This document shows positions 12,239-49,500 of a DNA stretch of 64,000 nucleotides, piece by piece (positions within the stretch are counted from its first letter, which is position 1; each line of letters begins with the position of its first letter). Location: contig OY725490.1 of the NCBI GenBank assembly GCA_963281255.1, positions 2,852,001 through 2,916,000 on the forward strand. Reading direction: 5' to 3'. Position numbers and translations under genes: made by a program. The stretch comes from Aphrocallistes beatrix. Its lineage: Eukaryota; Porifera; Hexactinellida; Sceptrulophora; Aphrocallistidae. Under the pieces are notes generated by a model, which saw only the letters and a list, made by a program, of their open reading frames with translations, did not search any database and had not been told where the DNA came from.

Positions 12239-13038
12239 CCTAGGACACTACGGACGGGGCCACGACTAGATCTCTACGAAACAGACATATATCACATCAG
12301 CATTAGATAAGACAGAGGCAGTTTTTACATTCTTCGATCTATTTTTTCCAGATATTTGATCAGTGTATATTTGATTGATTTTAGAGTGTTTGGAAGAACA
12401 AATTTTTGTAACCAAAATTACTTAAATTGATAACCAGTAGCCGTATAAATTATCCCTTATAAAGTGTTCCATTTGTTTGCTTTGGACGAGGTTAAATACT
12501 GAATATTACTGGAAAATAGTGTAAGAAATATCAATATCCTTATCCTTACAGTTAATACGGGGCAGTTGCATGTGTCATCATTTTTAAGTTGGCATTTGCC
12601 AGAATAATTCTTGTAGTCACTTATCAAAACAGAGTTTTGTGGGACTTTATCATTTGTCACCTCAAGTGAACAAATTGCCAAATTTCATTATACATACGAC
12701 CATAGCCTTCTCTATATATTGAGTATATGCCAACGACAAAATTCTGACAAATGCAAGCACCCCGTTGATAATAAATTAGAAATTAAGGCTTGCCTACAAG
12801 TTCTTTAAAAAAGTATATATCTATTCCAGTGAATTTAAATTGAGAATTTATTTTTCTTTGAAATAATGTATCGATATGTTGAAGACGAAATGCTACATCG
12901 ATAACATTTAAACCTGCAACAGCTACACCATTAATATTATCTAGTAAAAGTCTATTAGGGGGGGGGGTTCGCGTGATGAATAAAATTGAAATATGGTCTC
13001 AGTAGTTAGATTAATCACAAACTAAATTATTCTTCCTA
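12239..13038. other. Spacer between E2F and the CCDC73-like gene
   Basis: An 800-bp AT-rich gap holding the E2F 3' flank and the next gene's promoter. A run of ten G at 12958-12967 is the only conspicuous tract. No gene seen. Confidence 0.4.
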
Positions 13039-39066
<26,028 letters not shown>

Positions 39067-39598
39067 TGAACTTCACTCTCTACGCATCCCAATTGATTAC
39101 TGCGACCCGATTACTTGGTGGAGGATTTGAATGGAATTCGTATGTTCATATTCATTGATCGTATCGTGTGATGATTGTATACATGTAGAACTGGTACAGA
39201 ATCATTGATGTACTATTCTCTAATATACTAGTGTTGATTAAATGCTATTACTCGATTGTTCTGGTGAAACACCTGGATTAATGCTCACATGGATATACTG
39301 ATTTTAGGTCAAAACGATGTAAAATCACACTCTATTGTGTAAAAGTGAACTTGACATTTGCTACATAATCAGTCTATTAACTTTATTTTATTTCCAAAAA
39401 AATATTAAATCTAAGATGCAAGGTAATCATGACGATTTAGCATACCATATTTACCTGAATGAAATCCCGGCGTTTAAATACAAGATGACATACGTATATA
39501 AAATCTCCAATGTCAAAAGAAAAATATTCTATACACAAGACTAAATAAGGAATAAATATAATGGAGCTAAACGGGACACTCTTTTTGAAACCTGAACT
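39067..39598. other. 3' flank of the CCDC73-like gene
   Basis: AT-rich, no gene recognised. It must contain converging 3' ends of the CCDC73-like gene (+) and the small Nup153-derived reading frame (-). Confidence 0.35.
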
Positions 39599-39805
39599 CT
39601 ATTTTGGAAAACGACTTTTTTCATCACTCGACTTAAAATCAAACTTGTAGCCTATGGTCTGTGGGTCTGTGGGTTGGAGCATTGGTTGAGGTTGGCCAAA
39701 AATGATTGGAGCTGCTACTTTTGAAGAAGTAGCTGGAGATTTAGTGGGACTAGACGAAAACTGCAAATTTCCTGTCCTCAGGTTAAACAGCGTCGTGCTC
39801 GCCAT
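39599..39805 (-). CDS. Small Nup153 C-terminus-like reading frame (68 aa)
   Basis: From MASTTLFNL the protein follows the last part of Nup153 in order: NLQFSSSP (compare NFQFALSP), IIFGQPQPM (FPFFGGQPPQP) and TIGYKFDFKSS ([11 protein letters not shown]), but ends SRFPK without the basic KRRLR tail. The 5' flank (CCCAAGATGGCG; further out, CTGACTGCCTATATAC) matches the flank of the chimeric gene at 41565-42431 (TCCAAGATGGCG; CTGATTGCCTTTATAC). It therefore looks like a sister copy that lost the coiled coil and the middle. It keeps an open frame but is strongly diverged; it may be a relic. Confidence 0.5.
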   Translation of the reverse strand: MASTTLFNLRTGNLQFSSSPTKSPATSSKVAAPIIFGQPQPMLQPTDPQTIGYKFDFKSSDEKSRFPK

Positions 39806-40702
39806 CTTGGGTATTACTTGTTGAATAGTTGAATGGCACAAGCTCATGAAATTAGTTACTACTTTGTACTGCGCCAACCTGACTGCCTATATACAGCTAG
39901 TTAGTTCTTGGTGGATCTTATCATGTGTTCTTGTAAGCCTGCCCAGGGGCAGAATTACTATACGTAAGTAGTTTAATACGATTAGTGCATTTTCGTAGCT
40001 TTTAGATAAGAAGTATCATCTCAGGTTTCTTTCAACTCTTCTCTCTCCAATCGATATTCACTGATTAAGATATACAAATCAAGATTCTTGTGAACTTGCT
40101 AACACCTTATAAGTTCAAGAACATATTACCATAACCAGTTTAAGACATGGGCTAAGAGGGAAGTGAGACTAAAGCTCCACCTCACTTAGTTCATTTTGGT
40201 AAGCCTCAGACTCGCCTCTTTGACAGTTTCCATTTTGCATTGCATTACCGAAGAGAACTGCCTGGGACTTGGAATGGAAGAAATGCTAGTTTGACCACCT
40301 GACTTTCAAGCTAGCTGTAAATAAGCTAATATTATTATTTAGATCCTCCTAGGTCGTAACGTATTTTACATACATACCAAACTCTTGCATTATACGGTAC
40401 TTGCAACTTTTATTATTAAATATCCTCGTCATGTTTTGTGAAGTATCTTCGCGTTTGTGATATTTTTTGCATTTTAGTACTAAGAAATTATTGTTAAATG
40501 TGTTTGCTGATTTCCCCAAAAGATGGTTCGAGCAAGTTTAAGTTTCAACAATGCTGACTCATCACGGAATTGTGACGTCATGTAACTTTTCTACAAATCG
40601 AAATTCCAGGAAGCGTAATTCTCTCATTGTATTTGATCAAGGGTTGATAATTGGATCAGAGGTGTATAATAACATTATTCATACGATCACTCATCATATG
40701 TA

Positions 40703-41421
40703 GGGCACTCGAAAAGTTTTGACGTTTGCTATGAAACCATTAATCTAGAAGAAAGATTTATATCTTACAGGGGATGAAACATGGATATACCATTATGATC
40801 CGGAAACAAAACAACAATCGAAGGAGTGGGTGGAAGAAGATGCTCCACCTCCAACAAAAGTACGAAGGGCGAAATCTGTAGGGAAGCAAATGTGGGCAAT
40901 CTTTTTCAGATCCAGTGGGTTTGTAGCAGCTGTGGCGCTTGAGGATAGAAAAACAGTTACTGCCGATTGGTACACAACAGTATGCCTCCCCAAAGTCATC
41001 ACAGAAATAAAATCACAGCGTGAAAAGACGGGTGTCAGGGGAATTTTGCTCCATCATGATAACGCATCATCTCACACCGCACTCAGAACTCGCGAGTTTT
41101 TGGAAGATTCTGAACTTAGAACACTGCCCCATCCTCCCTACAGTCCAGACCTAGCCCCTTGCGACTTCTGGCTGTTCCCTACGATAAAGAATGAGTTGCG
41201 TGGAAGGAGATTTTCATCGAATGAGGAGCTGGCGGGGGCACTTTTCAAGGTGATCGAAACCATACCCAAAGATGAGTGGAAAATGTGTTTTCAGAAGTGG
41301 TTTAGTAGAATGAAAAAATGTATAGAGTCTCACGGAGAGTATTTTGAAAAAATGTAATATAAATCTTCATACTAACTATTTGATATGTAGGTGAACGTCA
41401 AAACTTTTCGAGTGCCCCTCG
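40703..41421 (+). mobile_element. Internally deleted mariner element
   Basis: The ends GGGCACTCGAAAAGTTTTGA and TCAAAACTTTTCGAGTGCCC are inverted repeats next to TA (40701-40702 and 41422-41423). At about 720 bp it is roughly half of a full mariner. The 5' half encoding the helix-turn-helix domain is missing. Confidence 0.88.
40749..41357 (+). pseudogene. Mariner transposase, catalytic part only
   Basis: Open from 40749 to a stop at 41357, with no ATG before the conserved region. It contains the mariner triad: GDETWIYHYD (first D), LLHHDNASSHT (second D) and SPDLAPCDFWLFP (third D, the D34D spacing class). The DNA-binding N-terminus is absent, so it cannot drive its own movement, but the catalytic frame has no stop. 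The deletion is therefore recent. Confidence 0.85.
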
Positions 41422-41564
41422 TACCACCAAAAAGTTTAGGTTACAATTATCTTGTTGAAACGACGAAACATACTATATACAGTATGTAAGAAATACACTA
41501 CACAAACACCAAGTTTACGATTGCTTAGAGATGCCTGGCTATCCATGATCTCTATTATATTTAT

Positions 41565-42431
41565 CTATCTAAGCCTCCTCTTGGCAGTTTTGAATATTTG
41601 ACCTTTCATGTCAGGAGAAGCGTTTGAGCCGACATTGAAATTGTAGCCGGGTGCTTGTGGTGTGGTGGGGGTGTTCGGTTGAGGTGGCTGTCCACCGAAG
41701 AAAGGGAATGGCGCTCCAGCGGCCGGAGTGGTATTGGGGCTAAGCGCGAACTGAAAATTTCCTCCCGAACTGAACAGTGGCGTCTGTGAATTCGGCGTGA
41801 ATTGGAATGGAGCTGTAGGAGTGGTCTTTGTGAAGAGGTTGCTACTTGGCAGCTTCTGAGGTTTATGGTTGAACAAAGAAGTACCAGTAGCTGTTCTCCC
41901 AAAGTTAGAAGACTTAGGTTGCGTTGTGGAGAGTAATTTTCTTCTTTTGATCGGTGGATTGAATATACTTGGAGCTGGTGTCCCGGAGATATAAGTAGTA
42001 ACCGGTTTGATTTGGGTATGAGGAATTGGGTTGGAAATATTTGGATGAGTTCTGAAGTTAATAGTGCCGAGCTGTTTTAGTTTATTTTCCCATTCACTAT
42101 CCCATTCAAAGTTGAGTGTGTAATCCAATTCTTTAGCTAGTTTAGCAACTTGTTGATCGAGTACTGTGTTAACACCTTCCCTTGCATCGTATAGAATGTT
42201 ACTCGTAAGAACATCCGAATTGTGAGATTTCATTTGATTCAACGCCAATAACATTTCATTCACTTCTTGAGTCTTCTTATTAAACTCCGTTTCTATCTCT
42301 TCAACTCGAGAGAGGAGGTTATTCTCTCTGACTCGTAGAGCTTCATGAGACCGCTTGAAGCTGTCTTGTATCTTCTTTCTAGTTTCTCTTATTTGTTTTG
42401 TGTCAAAAAAGTTTTCTTGTACTTCCGCCAT
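41565..42431 (-). CDS. Chimeric protein: NHL-family coiled coil fused to Nup153 FG tail
   Basis: A single exon, 288 aa, no break. Residues about 12-60 ([20 protein letters not shown] ... [14 protein letters not shown]) are nearly identical to the N-terminal coil of the NHL proteins, followed by a diverged linker that keeps FEWDSEWE and QIKPV. From about residue 170 (QPKSSNFGR) the protein follows the end of Nup153 to the last residue: [29 protein letters not shown] and the basic [10 protein letters not shown] likely nuclear localisation signal, PPIKRRKLL, lies at the join. The parent Nup153 3' end is 1.1 kb away on the same strand. It keeps FG/GF-type motifs and the karyopherin-binding-like tail but no zinc fingers or propeller. 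It may compete with Nup153 or bring the coil to the pore; that is inference. Confidence 0.85.
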   Translation of the reverse strand: MAEVQENFFDTKQIRETRKKIQDSFKRSHEALRVRENNLLSRVEEIETEFNKKTQEVNEMLLALNQMKSHNSDVLTSNILYDAREGVNTVLDQQVAKLAKELDYTLNFEWDSEWENKLKQLGTINFRTHPNISNPIPHTQIKPVTTYISGTPAPSIFNPPIKRRKLLSTTQPKSSNFGRTATGTSLFNHKPQKLPSSNLFTKTTPTAPFQFTPNSQTPLFSSGGNFQFALSPNTTPAAGAPFPFFGGQPPQPNTPTTPQAPGYNFNVGSNASPDMKGQIFKTAKRRLR

Positions 42432-43568
42432 CTTGGATATTGCTGAACTTTTGTTGTATTACTTAAACGAAACTAGTTAGTATGTACTTCACAACCTGAT
42501 TGCCTTTATACGCTAATTCTTGATAAACAAGCACCCTTAACGCACATACATAACGCAGCCAGCTTAATTAATACTATAATTATATATTTGCAAGTGCTTT
42601 ACGTATCTTGAGATAAGAAATATCTCAGGTTTATTTCAACTATATGCGAGACATTCGCCTCGAAATCCTGTGAATTACCTAATTTGTAGATAAATATCAC
42701 CCTGTAGTTCCGTAAGTACTATGTAGGTTCCCATTTAAGGTTAAATCATGGCATAGAGGTGAAAATTGGAAATTTGTTTTAAAAGCCCACGGAATGAGGT
42801 TGAAGTTTTTAGTTTTTACCACCAAAGTCCCTACTAAGCACCTTTTGGAGGCTTGGTGGGGGTTTTGGTGCAAAATAACAAATTTCAACCTCATTCCCGT
42901 CCGAAAGTGAGCTTTTTTTGCAAATTTTACCTCAACGCCGTAATCTATAATCCCTTAATAATTATATAACATACATACAGTCGACTCCGCTTAATAGGGT
43001 CACATCGATCAGAGGACATTTTGCCCCGATTAAGCGGAGAACCCTATTAACCGAAAATATTTTGTATTACATATGTAGCTTCTATTTGTGAGAGCTATTC
43101 CGGTTCTGCCAAAAGTGGCCCAATTAAGCGGTTGACTCGATTAAACAGTGACACTATTAAACGGAGTTAAAATGCATACTTTTTTAATTTATGCACCTCA
43201 TAGTAAGCACATTACACACTTTTCTGTCCAGTATTGTTCGGTACGGGGATAGCAGTGCCACTTTGAGAGAGCATGCTAGTGCTACGCCACTGGAAACGCG
43301 TCATCACTTTAACGAATTTAGACACATGCATCCTAGCCAAAGCCTTGAAAACGAATGAGATACGTAAAAATGTATTGATCAAAATACATTCAACAACTAA
43401 ATAGGTGTAAATACAGTGTACTGTGACGTACTGAAATAGAAGCCTGAATAAGGAGTTAAGAGAATAGAATAGAGAGCAGTAGTAAATGTTCCTAATCTGA
43501 CTCATACAAAATAGTGTGTAGTGATTGACTTCAGACTTTTCTATTGTATTGTATTGTATCGTATTTAT
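42432..43568. mobile_element. Spacer with a pogo/Tigger-like MITE (42977-43170)
   Basis: The MITE begins CAGTCGACTCCGCTTAATAG after TA at 42975 and ends in a degenerate TTAAACGGAGTTAAAATG. Positions 42780-42930 hold a dispersed repeat related to 29370-29500 (shared TTTCAACCTCATTC.CGTCC). No gene seen. Confidence 0.6.
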
Positions 43569-46500
43569 CTATCTAAGCCTCCTCTTGGCAGTTTTGAATA
43601 CGCGACCTTTCATGTCGGAAGAAGCGTTTGAGCCGACATTGAAGTTGTAGCCGGGTGTCTGTGGTGTGGTGGGGGTGTTCGGTTGAGGTGTCTGTCCACC
43701 GGAGAAAGGGAATGGCGCTCCAGCGGCCGGAGTGGTGGGAGTGGTATTGGGGCTAAGCGCGAACTGAAAATTTCCTCCCGGACTGAACAGTGGCGTCTGT
43801 GAATTCGGCGCGAATTGGAATGGAGCTGTAGGAGTGGTCTGTTTGAAGAGGTTGCTACTTGGCAGCTTCTGGGGTTCAGCTTTGAACAGAGAAGTGCCAC
43901 TTGCTACTCCTCCGAAGTTAGAAGACTGAGGTTGCATTGCGAAGAGAGAATTCGGAGGTTTGGATTGAGAGCTGAATAGGTTTGAACCTCGTGGCTGGTT
44001 GGCGGGGAAGTTGGCATTGGGCGTGGTGTCAGGTTGCGAGCTGGACTGAGGCTGGCTTGCGTGTGGCGTGAACTGAGGCGTCGGCTGTGAGGCAGCTCTG
44101 AACTGGAACGGTTTCAAGTCCTGCCCGGTGCTGTTGTCAGTGACAGGCTGCTGAGGTGTGGCTGCCCCGGCCGCATTCCCTCCGAACTGGAATGTGGGAG
44201 GAATGCCTGAGAACTGAAATCTCGGATTCACACCTTTGAACATGGATTCGCTGACAGGCGGAATATTAGAACTTTGCTGCGTGTTCCCACCTGCTTGAAG
44301 CGGCATACGTAGTGCTGACGTTGCGCTGTGGCTGCTGGAAGATGGGTTGTTAAGAAAGTTGAAAGGAGAGCTAGTCGGGACTGAGCTCGTTCCTTTGACC
44401 GGGGTAGTGAGTGTACCGCTGAATGGGATCACTTCCATGGCCTCCTCGTCTACGGATTTCTGAGGTGTCATAGGGGGTGGGAGGGACAGGTGCGAGCCGC
44501 GTGGAGGGGAGGTGGCAGGGGGAGCGGAGGGGTGCAGGGCGGGGGTGGACTGGGAGAGGGAGTAGGTTGTGCTGGTTACCGTCTCTTTAGACTGCGAGGC
44601 GCTAAGAGGCGCGAGGGCAGGGAGGGGCTTGGTTAAGGAGAACGAAGGTGGCACTATAAAATCAATAATTTAACATATACACCGTATATCTAGGAAAAAG
44701 AACAGTGAGTGATGTGGAGAGAAATGGGTGGTACTGATTCCAATGTTTTCCTTAAGATTATTACGAAGCGTGTTAAAATGACATATTTTTGCGTTTATTT
44801 TGTTACAATTCCTTTTCATCAACTAAATCACGTTAATGACTCACTTCTCAGGAACTATAATTCTCGCTTGAACGTGTATGACCATTAAATACACTTTTTG
44901 TGCCTCTTTGCAAGTGCTAAGCTAAAAAGCATCATTCAGGACCTCTTACCACAGGAACTGTTTTTGTCCCATTAATCTTGTATTTCAAAACACTGTCTAA
45001 CTTACGAGTAGAAGAATCAGGTTTGGAGGTAAGCACAGGATCGGCAGCAGTAGAAGCAGGGGTGCTAGCGGTCACACTAACTGTGGATTGAGAAGTACTG
45101 GGCGTGAGGTCAGATGTAGACGTATTTGTAACAGGATTAGTTGCGATGGATTTGAACAAGGGTGTGCTGCTTGAAGATGCGATGGAAGTGAGGGGGATAG
45201 TTGAGGCAGATGGTTTGAGAAGAGATAGACCGAAGTCTATTTTGCTGGGAGCTGAAGACTTAGGCGCTGTAAGAGCTGGAAGTGAGAGGGTGAGAGGGAT
45301 GGAAGCTGGGTTGGTGCTGGATATGGATTGAGTTGTTTTAGTAACTGGACCCAGGGAGAATCCTGGGATCTTCAATCCTCCACTTAGACCCGATAATGGA
45401 GCAGCACTAGTACTGGGAATGAACAGTTATAAGACTTCTAATATATAATATACTATTACAAAACAAGCAGAGTATTTGTGTTAATCCATTGAAATTTTAT
45501 AAAGAAGTTGGCAAGTATTTATACCCACCTCTTGTTTGGTTTTATGTTCAACTGGAATCCTGTTGTTGGCTTGGACTAAATGAGTAAAACACATCATAGT
45601 AAAATGTCGATCGATAGTCTAGTCCCATTAATACACCAATAGAGGTGTAATAATAGAGTGAGTTATGTTTAAGTATGAGAGCTACGAACCTTGCTGTCAG
45701 ATGTACCAGTACTAGAATCTTTGCCCTGGGTTACAGGCTTAGGTGCATCACAAGCGAGACATCTGTCTTCTGACTGACTGTTCTGTATCATGCAGGTGTC
45801 ACACTCCCACTTGTCTGCTCCCATGCGGAAACGAGCGATCAGTTCCTAGCATCGCACATGACTCATAGATCTTGTTTATATGGTGCGTTAGAATGAGAAT
45901 TCAATTTATACCACGTCCATTTTTATTAGATTAGATGAAACTCATACGAGTGCCTCACTTTTATGTATTTTGTTTATTTTACAAAATAACATTTTAAAAT
46001 TTGTTTTGTCACACACAAACTTCCGAAAAATATGATTAGAATTCTAATCCCTCAAAATTCTAGATTAATTGTTAATAGCTATTCTCTTCAAAAGTATCTG
46101 CTATCGTGAAATACAAACAATGCATAAAAAAGATGCACATTTTTGCTTAGCTAATCGAATATAATTTTAACTTTACACTTTTATAGCTACATGCCAATTT
46201 ACATATATATCTTACCAGGGTTGTATATTTACTAAAATTAGTAACGAGTATAATGATTACTAGAGGCACAAAATTGTGCAGTAATATAAATAGTTATTTT
46301 TATTCCTCTTTATCGGAACCTTACAGACTTGAAATCATACGCTAAAGGAGCGTATTGCGCTCCTAGATAATCCTTTGAATGTTTTCATGTCAGGTTTCTG
46401 ATACCTACATGTTATATAGTATTTAGCTTTAAACCTTGACCTGCGTTACCTAGGTACTGACATATTAATTACTCCAGTTTAATAGGCAATAAATTATCTA

Positions 46501-49500
46501 TACGTATATGCAGTATAACTTAATACTTGTGTTCAATGTATAGCTCTTCAGTATAGTCTTAAATTGTAAAATACACTCAAGTTTTAATCAAGAATGGCGA
46601 GTGTCAAAGTGAACTTCACAGAGCAAATAAGAGAAACAAGAAAGAAGATACAAGACAGCTTCAAGCGGTCTCATGAAGCTCTACGAGTCAGAGAGAATAT
46701 CCTCCTCTCTCGTGTTGAAGAGATAAAAACGGAGTTTAATAAGAAGACACAAAAAATGAACGAAATGTTGGAATCATTGAACAAAATTAAATCATTGACC
46801 TCAGACACACTCACTGATAATAAACTTTCTGATACATGCGCCACTGCTAACAAGGTATTCGATGGAAAAATTGCAGAATTACGTCATGATACAGATCATG
46901 TAATAGAGTTTGATTGGGATCCTCTATTCGAAACTGACATAGAACAGCTCGGGAGTATTAAGCTTAATGGTGAGTCGAACACTTCTCTCACCCGCACCTT
47001 CCCTCCTCAAGTCAAACCTGTCGTCCCTGACTACAAGACGAAACACCTCCCTACTACTTACTCCTGTAAGAAAACCACAGACCAGCAAGCTCCAGGAGAA
47101 TTGAATTATCCTCGAAGTCTAGCTATACACTACAAAACTGGAAATATTTACATAGCAGATGACTACAACCATTGAGTACAAGTGTTTAGCTGTAACGGAG
47201 ACTATCTATTTATGTTTAGTGAGAAAATGAATCACCCGATAGGAATTTGTATTTCTCTCAATAAAGTGATTGTTACACAATGCAGTGGTCACTGTATGAA
47301 TGAGTACGAGTTAGGAGGTAAGCTAGTGAAGAGTGTTGGTAGTGGAGGGAGTGGAGAAGGACAATTCAAGTGTCCACATGGTCTGGATGTCTCTGACAGA
47401 AATAACAATATCTACGTGTGTGATTATAGCAACAATAGAGTCCAAATCTTCACAGTAGATCTCAAGTTCCATTCCATGCTAGGAATAGGAGTGTTGAAGT
47501 GTCCACGTGACGTAAAGGTTCCAAGAGACAGAGTATTGGTGCTAGATGAGAGTGATCCGTGTTTGTTTGTGTTCAGTTCAGATCACGTTCTAACCAACAG
47601 ACTCATAACTCGTGGTAATGCTAAACAAACAAACAATCCATACTGCTTCGACATAGACAGAGAATATAACATCATTATGAGTGACTACGGTAATCACTGT
47701 GTGTATGTATTTAGTCAGGAGGGACAGCAGAAACATAAGTTTGGGAAGGAAGGTCAGGGTTTGGGAGAGTTCTATCGTCCGTTTGGAATAGTACTAGATA
47801 ACACAGGTCGGATTATCGTCGTGGATGAGAAGGATACTGCTTGTCTACAGATATTCTAATTAGTATATAGTTAATTGCTAATTTTGGACTAACTGATAGG
47901 ATTACCTGTTTATTTGCCTAATATAGAGATTTATCTGTAATAATTTGCACACTTACCTTGTCTGGTTGTATACAGATCTTAGGTGAGGGAGGTTTGGAGG
48001 CTTTATTTGTCGGTTTCAGTGCTGTGCAGGCGACACAGACACTGGCATCTGACTTGTTATTAATCATACACACTTCACATTCCCAGGACCCTTCTGGGGG
48101 TTTGAATCTCTCAGCGAGTTCCTATAGAACAATAATGAACTAGCATACACAATACACTGAATGTAGTTGAAATCTGTACTGTCGTGATACAACAGAGCAT
48201 GTTGGAGATCTTTAAATAATTATTACTCTGCGCTCCTTAGCAATAAATGCAGCAACTTGAGTTCCATTTTTACTAGACTAAATTCATATGCTTCGAAAAT
48301 AAACGAACTATGACTGTTTATGATAAAAACACATGTGGTGAAAAGGGAATGGAATATTATTCATTTAAATACTTAGATCAGGAAGCCACATACACACAGG
48401 TATAGGACAATTTATAGAGACGATTGAGAAAACAGAGATGTATAAAATGAATTTCCCTAATTCTATATAGTATTAATGTAGTATTTCTCAATATAATAGC
48501 ACGTTTTATGTCCAATAACTTATTCATTTTTTGATATTATTTTTTGCCTAATACCAGAAATATAGACATTTTGGTAATATGGCAAATGGCATGGTCTACT
48601 CAAGCGCAAAAACTATTTTTTATTTCAAACTCGATTATTGGGACGAAATCTATTATAAACCATTCACACATTTAAACACACTTTCATGTTATTATACTAG
48701 AAATTGATAATAACAAATTAGATAGTGCGAATGGATTTTTTCCTGTCCAACCTCTCTAAACACAGCCCATGCCTCCTGCTCTGGTGCAACAGCAGCAGCA
48801 GTCAGCAGCAAATAGAGACAGTGACTGAGCTACGAGCTCACTTCGACAAGCCGGAACGCCTACTGCTGGAGCACATAGACAGACTAGGACTCGTGGAGTG
48901 CTCTAGCTCCTCACAGCAATCTGTCATGATCGGAGCTATACCGCCACACGTCACTAGGATAACCTTCGATCTCCTGGCAGAGATTGTGCGAATTCTAACA
49001 CCTTCAGGTCCACTCCTGATGAAACAGCTGGTAGTGAAGGGAGGCGGAACAGTTCCCGGACTGATGAGTGTGGACAAACTACTCTCACAGTTGAGGCTAG
49101 CCGGGTTCGTGGACATAGCAGCTGACACAGCTGACCTGAATGAGAGCGAGAGGAAGCTAGCGGAGGAAGGAGCCAGTAAGCTCCAGCTGTCTCTCACAGA
49201 CAAGCTTGAATCCCTGCAGTATGTACAGGTATTTGATGGTTTGAATAGTGCAGGCCAAATACGTATGCATCACAATCACAATATGAAAATACTATCGAAC
49301 ATTAGTTCATTAGTTTTCAATAATTCATCAGATATCAAATCTAAATTTTAACGGTTTTTCTTCTATTTCAGAATATTTATGGTGTAAAAATTCAAAATCT
49401 ATGTTATTTTCCATCGACTTTTTCTTACTGTTTGAATCTGTAAAGAAATTGTTAGAAAAAGCGGGTTTGATTGTACGTATTATGAAACGGATATGATATT

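Noticed and set aside
43212..43505. 97-aa minus-strand frame between the chimera and Nup153
   Set aside because: AT-rich, cysteine/tyrosine-heavy chance translation with no homology and no link to Nup153.
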